A stretch of 64,000 nucleotides of DNA, from NCBI GenBank assembly GCA_036346225.1, contig JARFIW010001189.1:62001-126000 (forward strand), in the 5' to 3' direction. Shown piece after piece: positions 52,227 through 62,129 of this stretch. Position numbers and translations under genes: made by a program. The notes under the pieces were generated by a model, which was not told where the DNA came from, searched no databases, and saw only the letters and a program-made list of their open reading frames with translations. Numbering within the stretch: position 1 is the stretch's first letter; every line of letters starts with the position of its first letter. This DNA is from Platerodrilus igneus. Taxonomy: Eukaryota > Arthropoda > Insecta > Coleoptera > Lycidae.

Positions 52227-53117
52227 ATGAATTGCGATAAATGTACTGAAAGATTGTCTAGAGATGGAAATTTTGTTACATGCAACTTTTGTAATAGTAA
52301 TATGCATTACAATTGTACAGGATTAGCAGAAAATACTTATTCGCGTATGTCGACTGCAAATAAGGAATCGTGGAAATGCCAGAAGTGCAGAAAGGAAAAA
52401 AATACCAAAATCCGCACTAGTAAATATTGCAAACGATTGTGATATAAAGCAAATGTTTGAAACACTATCTAACAAACTGGATATTTATAAAGAGGCCGTT
52501 GATGGCGTTTGTAACGATTTAAAAGGCTTATCTAACTTCTACGAAGATTTGAAACGAGAATTTATCGGACTTAAAAAGATAAATACTGATCTTGCTAATC
52601 AAGTGCGTGCATTGTTGGAAGACAATCATAAAAGGATGCCAAACTGTTGGAGCTGGAAGTAAAGATAAATAATCTGGAACAGAGTAGTAGGAATGTTAAT
52701 CTTGAAATTCATGGATTGGACATTATGCCAGAGGAAAAGGAAGGTAAATTAAAAGCGGTTGTAGAAAAATTAGTAAGACGTTTAGAGGTGAGTGTAAGCA
52801 TGGATGATATACAAGTAGTACATCGTTTACCTAAGAGGCGATTAGATGTTGTTCCACCAGTAATAGTTAAATGTTCCTCACAGGCAATTAGAGACCGAAT
52901 TATTAGTAAGAGAAAGGAAACGATGAAAAATGATGATTTATTTAATAACAAGAACGAGCGTAAGATATTCTTGTATGAAAATTTAACAGCTTACAATAAA
53001 TCTTTGTTGTGGCAAACTAAACAAAAAGCCAGAGAATTCAATTACAAATTCGTGTGGGTACGTGGCGGTAAAATACTAACAAAGCAATCAAGTGAGTCGT
53101 CGTGTAGTACGTATTGA
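52227..53117 (+). pseudogene. CR1-like ORF1, PHD finger and coiled coil, copy 2
   Basis: Starts MNCDKCTERLSRDGNFVTCN, with PHD-type zinc ligands CDKC, CNFC, MHYNC and WKCQKC in the first 57 residues. Frames shift near 52440 and 52645. The middle has FETLSNKLDIYKEAVDGVCN and VNLEIHGLDIMPEEKEGKLK. The last part has DDIQVVHRLPKRRLDVVPPV and KIFLYENLTAYNKSLLWQTK, then NYKFVWVRGGKILTKQSSES and stop at 53117. Most blocks match copy 1, at protein level clearly diverged, so the two copies are separate insertions and not a recent duplication. Confidence 0.85.
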
Positions 53118-53231
53118 TACCGAAAAGACCTACACAAGATTCATTCATAAATATTGATATAATGGCTAGGTTAAAAGAAAAGACTTTACTGATAACATAA
53201 ATTTTGTACAGTTAGTAGTGTTACCGATTAT

Positions 53232-54130
53232 GAGGAGTTAACTTCCGGATATAAGCCGAACTCGCTAATTCTGATATACCTAAATATTAATAATGGTATT
53301 AGAAGTCATTTTGATGAATTGCTGTTGTATATATCTAACATCAAATTTCATGTTTTAAGTTTAGTAGAAGTATCTATTGAGGAAAATATGGTGTCAAATT
53401 TTCAAATTAATGGATATAAAATGTTTTATAAATTAAGAGAGGCTCGTAGAGGTGGTGGTATATTAGTATATATTAAAAAGGGTTTAGAATTTACTGAAAC
53501 GATATACCAATCACTATCATACGAAAATGTGCAGGGGTCATTACAATTTCAAGGAAAATATAGAAATTTGATTACAGTTTATAGACCTCCAAATAATAGT
53601 GTTAACGATTTTGTGGAAGAACTTCAAAACAGTTGCAAGAATGTAATGATTTTAGCTAAATCATTTTGGGGAGATATTAACATAGATTTACTTGGTAAAA
53701 CTTATATATCGCGGAAACGGAATATCAAATTTTATTAACATCAAGCGGTTTATATAAATGCATTTTGGACTATACACGTCAAGAATTGTTTGGTGTGGAA
53801 ATTGGTAGCCTCTTGTATTGATCATATTTATGTACGAGGAAAGTACAAACACATAAATTCTGCTGTAATACAGTCGAAAATATCAGATCACTACATGACC
53901 GCAGCCCAACTAACTTTTCAAACAGAAGTTAATAGAACAACATGTACAAACAGGAAAAATTTTGAACGAACGTCAAATTAAAGTTAAATTATCCGATATA
54001 GACGTTCAACAGCTAAGCGAACATAAAAATTCTAATACATTGTACAATAGCATTATAAACAAATTAACGAAGCATATGAAGCTTGTCAAGTTACACAAAA
54101 TTAAAATCCTGAAATGTTTCTACTAAAATT
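53232..54130 (+). pseudogene. CR1-like ORF2, endonuclease part only, copy 2
   Basis: Reads LNINNGIRSHFDELLLYISN, VLSLVEVSIEENMVSNFQIN, GGGILVYIKKGLEFTETIYQ, NLITVYRPPNNSVNDFVEEL and WGDINIDLLGK, then SCIDHIYVRGKYKHINSAV and SDHYMTAAQLTF. These are the endonuclease blocks of copy 1. Frame breaks lie near 53735 and 53980. Sequence similarity is lost at about 54130, where the RT should start; the element jumps to its 3' UTR. Confidence 0.8.
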
Positions 54131-54411
54131 ATAAAAAAAAAGCAATTGTAAATTTGTATGCGAATTGGATAATAAATAACAAAGAAATGCAGGAGAACTG
54201 AATGTGGAAAATTGTAATAGAGAGAGAGTTGAGTCAGAACAAGGACTATACGCAGAAAGTTCTAAAATCATACTGTATAATAAAAGAAGACCATTCGTTT
54301 ACTAGGTGATATTTAGTTCATATAACAAATATATTATGTATTATTAATTAATTATTTTATATACTTTTTGAAATATTCTAGATTATAACGAATGTATATA
54401 CATAGTTTTAA

Positions 54412-54448
54412 CACCATGTCAAGCAACTCATGGAGTTAGCTTATGGTG
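54412..54448 (+). ncRNA. 3' UTR hairpin of CR1-like copy 2
   Basis: CACCAT (54412-54417) pairs with ATGGTG (54443-54448), with an inner AACTC/GAGTT stem around an ATG loop. The loop-proximal sequence GTCAAGCAACT and GAGTTAGCTTA is conserved with copy 1. Confidence 0.7.
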
Positions 54449-54490
54449 AAAAGAGAACAAACTTGTGAATAAATTGAAATTGAAATTGAA

Positions 54491-54505
54491 AATTGAAATT
54501 ATTAA

Positions 54506-54575
<70 letters not shown>

Positions 54576-54602
54576 ATTATTATTATTATTATTATTATTA
54601 TT
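54491..54602. repeat. (ATT)n tail of CR1-like copy 2
   Basis: Long ATT array with occasional AATATT interruptions, preceded by repeated AAATTGAAATTG. The open minus-strand frame across it (54428-54619) is poly-isoleucine and not a gene. Confidence 0.92.
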
Positions 54603-56379
54603 GATAAGTTTTGAATCACACTTTGTTGTCAGTTAATATTTGCAAGTTTATTTTGTAGATATTTCACTCTCTCCGCTATTGTAGCTGTTCCGTATATATT
54701 GTAAATAATTTACAGCTAAATTTATTTTCCGTTGAGTTTGTTGATTATTTACGTCCGGTTCGATATATTTAAATTTGTTAGTGTAAAATTCCATGTTTTA
54801 CTTCAAGCACGTGCCTACAAGTAGCGCGAGTGATAAACTTTGCTATCCGCATGTGCAAGGACATTGTATTAACTTGCAAAACACACGAAGCAAGTATTAG
54901 TATCGATTTGTCGTTCTTGAAGGGCGCATCAGTGCTTACATGTTTTATATAGAACCATTAATTAGAAGAACCACTTTGCTTCAGAACAACCGCTATCGAA
55001 ATAAATGTGCTTTGCTACACCCGCCCAAAGAAGAGTAGATTTTTTTGTTTCCCGTAAAAGACGGACAGATTCTACAGTTTTTTTACATCGTTTTTCCGTT
55101 GGCACGGCTGCGTAAACAACAGGTGAGTGTTTGAAGTAAATGTTTGGTCTGGTTAAAATCATTAATTATATGATATCTGTTGCTTATCACTTTTCTGTCG
55201 TATACATGTCCACTTTTCTTTACCACAGAGCTATTCGAAATTATCGCAAAAATTTTACAGTAGCAATCATAAAATTGCATTTGTTGATAGTTAGAACCGT
55301 TAAATTAAACACTAAATAACAATATCTAGAACGTGCATCCACGCGAAATACGTTGACATGGAGTTTGCATATAGGCTTTGTAATGGAATCGTACTTTCTG
55401 TAGTAGAAAACTCAGTCTGCGTTTTTCAAATCGCATTTCTCTACCATATATTTTCTGTTGTCTTTCTGTTTTGGAGAGAGGTGGAATTATTTCCAAGTTT
55501 AAACCCTGAAAGGTAGTTGGATTTATGATACTAATTAGTTTCGGAATTAATCTCTTAAATTTTTTCTTCACAAGTCTGTTGTTGTTTTTCGTCCTTTATA
55601 TTGCAATTACTGTGCAATATCCGTTTTGTTAGCAACAGTGTATTTCGAAACTCTACATTCGAATTTAATTTAGAATTATTCGATTGTATATAGATATCTA
55701 TTATAAATACAGCGCACTATATAAAGGACAAATGTATAAATAAGGCCAGAATACACACGCCAGATTTTTTCTTTGAAAACTTCTAACAAGTTTAATCCCC
55801 AGTGAATATTGGAGTAGAAGGGTAAATTCGCTTCCAGCAAGATAAGTGATCCATTTAGCCTCACCCTTCCTGACGCATGTAGCTTTGTTGAATAAAATAC
55901 AGTCGAATGCTATGCTAACGTTTAAAGAGCTAAAGGGCGTAAGTGTTTATCAATAACGTTTTGAGGTAAACAGTTTTTGTCATGTTTAAGTGCTTCCTAA
56001 TTCGTAAATAATTTGAATATTGCAGGATGTAGGTGAAATTAAAATTGATATACTGGTTGCTTGCTAGAAACCCTTCCTACGCGGTTTTGATTGCAAATTC
56101 GCCTAAAACTTTTTGAGACAAAAACAAACGGTAACGCATTAAGAACCACTTTATGAGGAAATTTGTTGTCTTATTTAACGTTAATGTTGCATTGTATATC
56201 AATTTCAGTAAAGCGCTGTAAACTAAACAATGAATTGTACTTTTCTTTGTTTCGTAAGGTGTGATGGATGTTTCTCATAAGATTTTCCCGCTGATTACAA
56301 ATCTGTTAACAGAATTTTTAAATCACTCTCCAGTCAAAAGTTATTAACATTTTTACAGTAAAACGTTTTATTATGTAAT
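54603..56379. other. spacer without recognised genes
   Basis: Eighteen hundred bases with several 60-80-codon minus-strand frames (for example 54962-55162, 55326-55571) lacking domains. Nothing else recognised. Confidence 0.35.
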
Positions 56380-57290
56380 GTTTACTTTTGTTATAATACA
56401 AATAATGCACACCTCGTCACTGTCGAATCTAAAATTTTCTTTGCATGTGATTTTCATTTGTAGATAGTCTTTGGGGCATCTTTGATTAGGCTTCAATAAT
56501 AATCTGCCAGCGCTATAGCGTTACATTTCCCTTGGTATCGGTTTTTACAGTACATAAGGTTTTGGTGAAAACTATCACCATGTTCGTCACCCACAGACCG
56601 TAGATTTGCGAAGAGAAGATCCAAATGCGAATAGAGAAAGACCAAAGGCGAATGGAAAAAATGAATCTTCAAAGACATGTTTCAACAAATATCGCTGTAT
56701 ATGGAAATTAAAAAATTCACAATTCGTTTGTAATTTCTTGCCTTTGTATTTTTCATGAAACTAAATCATTAAATGATACCTATGCAGCAGCCTCAATCTC
56801 GGTTAGTGTTGATTCCTTTATGGTGTGATAAATTTGCGGCTCGATAAAAATTCTTTTTTTTTATTTTTACTTTACTTAGTCTGGGAACTAACCTCTCAAA
56901 TATTAGAACCCTTCACCATCTTTATCTAAAGCTTTCACAAAAATTTTCATCAGTCCTAGTTTTATGTGCAGAGGTGGTAACAAAACTTTCTTTGCGTAAA
57001 CGAGAGGAGGATTTTAAACATTTTCTTCTCCAACAACAAGGTTTTCTGGTATTTTCGTCTTTTACAAAGTATATCCTTTACTCTGTTCTCGTTCGCGAAG
57101 GAAACAGCAGTACATGGTGTAACCCAATTGTGTTCCTAACAAGTGCTATCACTTTCAAATCACTGCATATACTGCAACCATATTCGGTATACTTAATTTT
57201 TTCAAGCAAGGTATTCATTTGCGATAATTTTCCTTCACATGCACTGCGTGGGTAATGATGACTTGTATACTTTTCAATTAAAACGTCTAA
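56380..57290 (-). pseudogene. decayed copy of a repetitive arthropod gene family (LPPLHIKLGL / DEHG..FHQ type)
   Basis: On the minus strand, in changing frames: ACEGKLSQMNTLLEKIKYTE and CSICSDLKVIALV (about 57240-57130), AKKVLLPPLHIKLGLMKIFV and KALDKDGEGF (about 56998-56925), then MSLKIHFFHSPLVFLYSHLD, LLFANLRSVGDEHGDSFHQN and RYQGKCNAIALADYY (56678-56493). I recognise this order from a family of multi-copy, usually unnamed proteins found across arthropod genomes. Its function is unknown to me and a transposon link is only suspected. The region between the LPPLHIKLGL and MSLKIHF blocks is shortened, and stops occur throughout. Confidence 0.6.
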
Positions 57291-58025
57291 TTGTGACTAA
57301 TCAGTGACCCTTACAAAAACTTTTGTAAAGATCAAATTAAGTCGAAATTTGACCACAACGCATCAGGAGATTATCCATTCACAAATAACATCTATACACT
57401 AAAATTTTATACAAGATCCTACTTAAAAGAAAACGGTATCACGCAAATGACTTCAGGTATACTTGCGTTTTCGATCATTATATTATGCAGGGTTTCCTAC
57501 AAACCAAATCATTGATCAAATTTCCTTCTCCATCTTCTACCTAAATAACTGTATCGGAAAATCAATTTTTAATTATTCCGTTTAAGGCTTCATTAATACG
57601 TTAAACAAATCCATAATTCTGCTTTCCGTTTAAGTCGTTCATATCGCAGTAGAATTTACTTTCAAACATTGAATTATATTTCATACGTTTTAAACAAATT
57701 GTCTCAACTAATATTTAAACTTGGAGCATGACATTGCATGCAATTTAAATTATAGCACTTACAATTCGTAGTTCCCAACAAAAAGTATTGTTGGGAAGTA
57801 GTTTACAAAAATATTGATTATTATGAATGATCGATGTTGAATCAATTCCTCGCTTGCATTCTTTTACGGTTTTATATAATAAAATCTTCAATACGTCACA
57901 AGTTCTAGAAAATTTCCATACGTTCTAGTTGATCTGACTCATCGCGATGTTCTAATACATAATAATACATAATACATAATAATTACACGATTATGAGGTC
58001 GCAAAATTTTATTTATCTTGGTTAA
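57291..58025. other. spacer with a short tandem repeat
   Basis: Contains TAATACATAA repeated about three times at 57952-57985. No gene recognised. Confidence 0.4.
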
Positions 58026-58312
58026 TTGGTATGGTTACATGAACAATCCAAATACTTGTTTGTTATTGCGCTCGATTATAATTTATGGGCTATTAAAGTC
58101 TTATCGCACTCTACTAGTTTAGCCGTTCATTCATGTTGTTTGGTATGGTACGAAATAATTACCTGTTAGTTGTGATTTATGGTCTTTACATGTATTATCT
58201 TATCTAAATTATGGTTCTAAAACATATTATCGCAATTTATAGTCTCTCATTAATTGGGCTGATACGGTAAGAAATAATTATCTGTCATTTGTTTATTAAT
58301 TTATGGATCCTC
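58026..58312 (+). repeat. degenerate ~115-bp tandem repeat
   Basis: Three diverged copies begin near 58027 (TTGGTATGGTTACATGAACA), 58140 (TTGGTATGGTACGAAATAAT) and 58257 (GGCTGATACGGTAAGAAATA) and share a later TAATTTATGG or TGATTTATGG block. The array is old and its limits are approximate. Confidence 0.4.
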
Positions 58313-58514
58313 GCTACTGAATTAGTTAGCGGTCTGGCATGTTGACAGCGATTCGTTGCTTAAGCCGTACCATAACATATAATTTAACACTTTTCCTTTT
58401 TTGAACCGGATAATCAAGTAATAATTCATTTCCTTATAAATGGGAATCATGTAAACATGTTGGAGTTCTTCAACAACTGTCAGGTTGCTAATATCTATGT
58501 AGAGCCAGGTAGAT
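58313..58514. other. short spacer
   Basis: AT-rich, no feature recognised. Confidence 0.3.
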
Positions 58515-58690
58515 AAGAAAAAGATAGAAGAGTATAGAAAGACCTAGACCAAGCTATATTAGTCAAATTATTAGAAATTTAGGTTGTGAAAGGTGCGTAG
58601 ACCTTTTTAGATTAGCACAGAATAGAAAAGTGCTTAGAGCTGCGACAAACCGACCTTAAGTAAGATCGAAAACAAAATGATGATGAACTT
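58515..58690 (+). mobile_element. LINE 3' end fragment
   Basis: The plus strand near 58535-58660 reads RPRPSYISQIIRNLGCERCV and DLFRLAQNRKVLRAATNRP, then a stop and AAAATGATGATGAA. This matches the C-terminal GRPR...RLAQNR end of a LINE ORF2 and its short ATG-repeat tail, as in the 25965-26455 fragment. It is only about 175 bases long and 5'-truncated. Confidence 0.6.
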
Positions 58691-59049
58691 TAGAACAATC
58701 TAGAAAAATTAAGGTAGCTTCATTAAAAGACTACAAAATTTCACGGTACGTATTTACAATATTTATCTTTTAATGGAAAAAAATAACGTTTTCAGTAAAA
58801 CTACTTTTGATACAACGCATTTTGCATTGCATTGGAATTGTTAGTTTTCAATGAAGAATGAATATTTACCTATTAGAACTCGTTGGAAACGTTCGGAGTT
58901 TTATTATCAAGAAATTATTTGTATTCCTTACGTACGTACTAAAAATAATTATACTAAACTTATCGTATTACTAAAATTTTATACAGGAAGTTTCATTACT
59001 GAAAATTACCTATTAGAAACTGTTGACGCCGTTTTTTGTTGATTTTGTT
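58691..59049. other. short spacer
   Basis: Nothing recognised; a 63-codon frame at 58851-59042 has no domain. Confidence 0.3.
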
Positions 59050-59749
59050 GGTTTCTATTGTTTCGTGTCCTTTTTTTTGTTATCATGGTCATCCACTGAG
59101 ACGACGAGCAATTGCCAAGGAGGAAGAGGGGCGTCAGGACGGAGTCAGTTAGGTCGGAAACTGAGGTCGTGGTCGGGAAGAAGTTAAAGGTGATAGTAAA
59201 GGATGTGATGTTGAAGAATCAGGAGGAGGTTGAGATATCGGAGAAGAAACCTGCGCCTGCTTGTTGCATCGGGCGAGTCTAAGCCCCTTGTGTTGATTGC
59301 GGTGCCGGAATTAGGCTAAACATCCATAGGACAGCACAAGACGTCGAGTAGGAGTAACGGAAGCATTACTATTAGCGACTTCGACCAGCTGGAACTCCTG
59401 AAGTTCATGGTAAGCAAGTGGCATGCTATCATCTACAGGAAGGTGTCGGCAACTTCACCCACCTTGCCACGGACGATAGCAAAGTGATTCGGCACGCTGT
59501 GGTAGACATCCGCGACGTTACAAATTAACTAATCGGCATAGTTAGGGCGTTACGGCTTTACGTAGGGGATGCTGGGAGAGCAAACGTTGCAGCAGAAAGT
59601 CAAGTGGAGATCGGTGCTGTTTCAGGTCGGCAGGTTTTCAGGAGTTGGGGAGCGTCAATGACGGGCAAAGTATCGTACACTGCAGCAGCGCGGGTGTTAC
59701 GTTGACGTTAACTGTACGGTTTGATGCAAAGGCAGAAGGAAGGAAGACG

Positions 59750-60302
59750 TCATGTCGACATTAAAGAAGAAGGTCGTTATGAGTTTGTTGTTGTAGGAGC
59801 TAGAAAGACGCACAGAAGTGGTGTTGTTAAGTATGCTGGTCATGAAGATACCAAGAAGTAGCAATCCAAGATCGGAGGGGACTGCAAAGTGCTCGTATCA
59901 AAGACCATCAAGAAAAAACGTCCACGATTTGAAACTAAAAGACCACTGAGAGGGAAATTTAAGTTTGGCGGAGCGACCCCCACACTTCGAAAGCGTATAC
60001 TAGCTGATGCTAAAAACCTCAGGTAGCGAAGAGTGTGGGTCCTGGACAACTCCTCGATGACGCAGGCTTTCTGGCGCTACGAGTACGGCCATAGATCGAT
60101 AGACTACAGGAAGAAGGTACAGTGGTGCGGTAACTGTGCCGAGTTCAGGTATGAGTTCAAGAATTGCCGGAAGGCAGTCCCTTGCTGTGTGGTGTGCGCA
60201 AGGGCAAACGACAGAGTGAGCGATAGCGCGAAAGTCAATCCGCGCCACTGCGCCAAGTTGAGTAAGTGCCTCACGATGCAACGACTACGCAATCGTACGT
60301 AA
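59750..60302 (+). pseudogene. LINE ORF1 C-terminal part with zinc knuckles
   Basis: The best segment (60033-60302) reads QAFWRYEYGHRSIDYRKKVQ, then WCGNCAEFRYEFKNCRKAVP and CCVVCARANDRVSD, ending PRHCAKLSKCLTMQRLRNRT. The CxxCxxxxxxxxxC / CxxC / HC...C pattern resembles the CCHC knuckles of Jockey/R1-group ORF1. Upstream, KTIKKKRPRFETKRPLRGKF near 59905-59965 is a basic stretch of the same protein. Parts are frameshifted and no clear start can be chosen. Confidence 0.6.
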
Positions 60303-60469
60303 CATCGATTATGGATTGTGAAGCCCATACAAATATTGATAGGCGAAAGAATATTAAATGCGCCCAATTAAATTTAGGGAAGGTAAAGAGTCGACTAGCG
60401 GGTTTGTAATACTGTTCGCGGAAAATAAGATCCGCATCTGGTTTATACAGGAACCACCACTGTATAACC

Positions 60470-60766
60470 TTACAGTTGATTTTCCAATGCTCCACCCGAA
60501 GGTACTACATTGGCCAGGAAGCGAGTTTTTTTTCCTAAAAAATTTTGAATTTTGCCGAATCCTTGCTGTTCTAAGCAAGGTAAGGATCTTTAACGTGCGT
60601 GACAACACTCACACACGGAACCTCCATTTTACCTCTCGTCCGAACGAGGCGTATTTTTAAGAAAAATGCTCGCCTAACATTTTTCAAGCGGACCGTGTCG
60701 GGATTCGAGCCCGGGACCTTGGACGTAGTAGTCATACGCATACCAACTACGCCACGGAGCCGCTCG
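60470..60766 (-). mobile_element. tRNA-derived SINE
   Basis: A 297-bp element flanked by a 13-bp duplication CCACTGTATAACC (60457-60469 and 60767-60779). The minus-strand 5' end is tRNA-like (CGGCTCCGTGGCGTAGTTGG...), with a body of about 220 bp and a 3' module containing CCTTCGGGTGGAGCATTGG. Long duplications show target-primed insertion using a partner LINE. The element lies within the LINE endonuclease, so it is younger than that LINE. Confidence 0.8.
60690..60764 (-). ncRNA. tRNA-like head of the SINE with pol III A and B boxes
   Basis: The A box is TGGCGTAGTTGG (60754-60743) and the B box GGGCTCGAATCCC (60712-60700), separated by about 30 bases as in a tRNA gene. A T-arm CCCGG-GCTCGAAT-CCCGA folds imperfectly, the anticodon arm CGTA/TACG has a 7-base loop without the usual U33, and the acceptor stem has mismatches. 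These faults mark it as tRNA-derived and not a working tRNA. The parent tRNA was not identified. Confidence 0.65.
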
Positions 60767-60960
60767 CCACTGTATAACCATAAGATTATGGGTTTTAGAA
60801 AAGGGTTACCGTTTTACAATCAAACAGCGAGCGGCTAAGCAGGGTCTTAATAATAGGTAACGGGATATGCATGATGATAATTTGACGATGATCACCAGAA
60901 CATCTCTGCTTCGTGCCCATGCGTTGTGATACTCCGCGTATTCATAGACGATTACCCAAT

Positions 60961-62129
60961 GGCGTCTGAAAAAAAATTCGGGCAAACACTATTTACGCGA
61001 TAAGCGCGTATTTCTCACCAGTCGACTCGCGACGCGAACACCAAAGACCGAAAGTTTAATCACTCAACTAGAAGATATACATTATAATTTGAATAACGGC
61101 CATTATACTTGCGGCCACGTCCCCAATTCTCCACCCGGAGGTACTACATTGGGTGCTAGAAGATCTACATTGCATTTATATTTCCAATGCTCCACCCGAA
61201 GGTGCTAGAAGATATACAGCGGAAAATCGAGAGAAACCAAAATATAATTTGGGGAGGGAATCAATGCTAAGTCGAGATTATGGAGCAGTCCAATGGAGGA
61301 CGACAGAGGATTGCAGATCGCTGATTTGTTAATAGACTGGAAGTTGAGCGTGTTAAACAGCAATAGGAGGGCATAGAGGCAGCAGTTTGATCGACAACAC
61401 TGCAGTCTCTCACAGGATGTTGGAAGTAGTTTGCAATTGGTAATTGATGTCGGATGAGGTCACGCTCTCTGATCACAAGTTAATACATGGTATATTGACG
61501 ATGGGACACGCGAAAACGAGCAAATTACTGTCTTTCCGCGGTTTTGTATTCGAAAGGAAATTAAACTAGAGCGAAACCGCATATTCCCCAGGACTTAAAA
61601 GTGATAGTGATTATGACCCCCCACAACATTCAGTGCATACCCACCAGGACTTTACCAGTACATACCCACCTCCCTTTAGCAGTAAGAAATAAATAGATGT
61701 AGACAGACGACCAGATCTTCAGATACTAGAGAAATTTATATTCGAGGTACGTATAATATTGTTGCGGCTGTACTAACATAGGCAGAGATTTGTATTAATT
61801 AGTAGATTTTCCAGTAATATTGAACAAGTACGTTCTTAGTGTGATGACGTTAGCCGACTGGCTAATTTGAGTGATGTTTTTCTACTATTTTATGCACAGT
61901 TACGTGCTTAATGCTTTATTTAGATATTTATATTTTGTGCCGGTAAAGTAGGTTTATATATTTTATTGTTTTGCGGCTTGATTTGTTTTATTTGGCGTTT
62001 CGCCAGCCGGACTTTAAACAATACAAAACGGTGCAACCACTTTAGAAATTATTAATAACTCTGAAGAAAGGAAACTATTTGAATTAGACCTTAACGTAAG
62101 CATGATCAAATATTTATACTGCATACTGC
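60961..62129. other. spacer with two orphan copies of the SINE 3' module
   Basis: TTCTCCACCCGGAGGTACTA (near 61127) and TGCTCCACCCGAAGGTGCTA (near 61188) repeat the module found at 60486-60515 in the SINE. A 69-codon minus frame at 61267-61476 has no domain. The rest is unrecognised. Confidence 0.5.

Larger units (their letters stand above)
52049..54490 (+). mobile_element. CR1-like LINE, copy 2, internally deleted
   Basis: Begins GGGCTCAGCTCG...GGACGTGTTTTAAG, aligned with the start of copy 1, and ends with the same 3' UTR hairpin followed by an (ATT)n tail. ORF1 and the first part of ORF2 are present. The entire RT and C-terminal region is missing between about 54130 and 54200, so a full-length 2.4-kb remnant has both ends but no polymerase. 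It has (ATT)n on both sides, like copy 1. Confidence 0.85.
60358..60838 (+). pseudogene. LINE endonuclease N-terminus interrupted by a SINE
   Basis: Before the SINE: KCAQLNLGKVKS near 60357-60392 and, in a shifted frame, IRIWFIQEPPLYN at about 60430-60470. After it: PPLYNHKIMGFRKGLPFYNQ and TASG at about 60767-60838. Joined across the insertion these make the usual start of an APE endonuclease, where Asn in QLNL and Glu in QEPP are metal ligands. This continuity confirms the SINE borders. No complete domain remains. Confidence 0.65.
59050..60960 (+). mobile_element. LINE remnant with ORF1 zinc knuckles and endonuclease start, split by a SINE
   Basis: GC content rises sharply at about 59080 and falls after 60350, marking an inserted element. 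The coding parts are an ORF1 with zinc knuckles (to 60302) and the start of an APE endonuclease (from about 60358). The endonuclease is interrupted by the SINE at 60470-60766 and continues to about 60960, after which similarity is lost. The reverse transcriptase is missing. The type is probably R1/Jockey. Confidence 0.65.

Noticed and set aside
54428..54619. 63-codon minus-strand ORF rich in isoleucine
   Set aside because: It is the translation of the (ATT)n microsatellite.
60690..60764. Functional tRNA gene
   Set aside because: Mismatched acceptor stem, no U33 in the anticodon loop, and a position at the head of a SINE with 13-bp target duplications.
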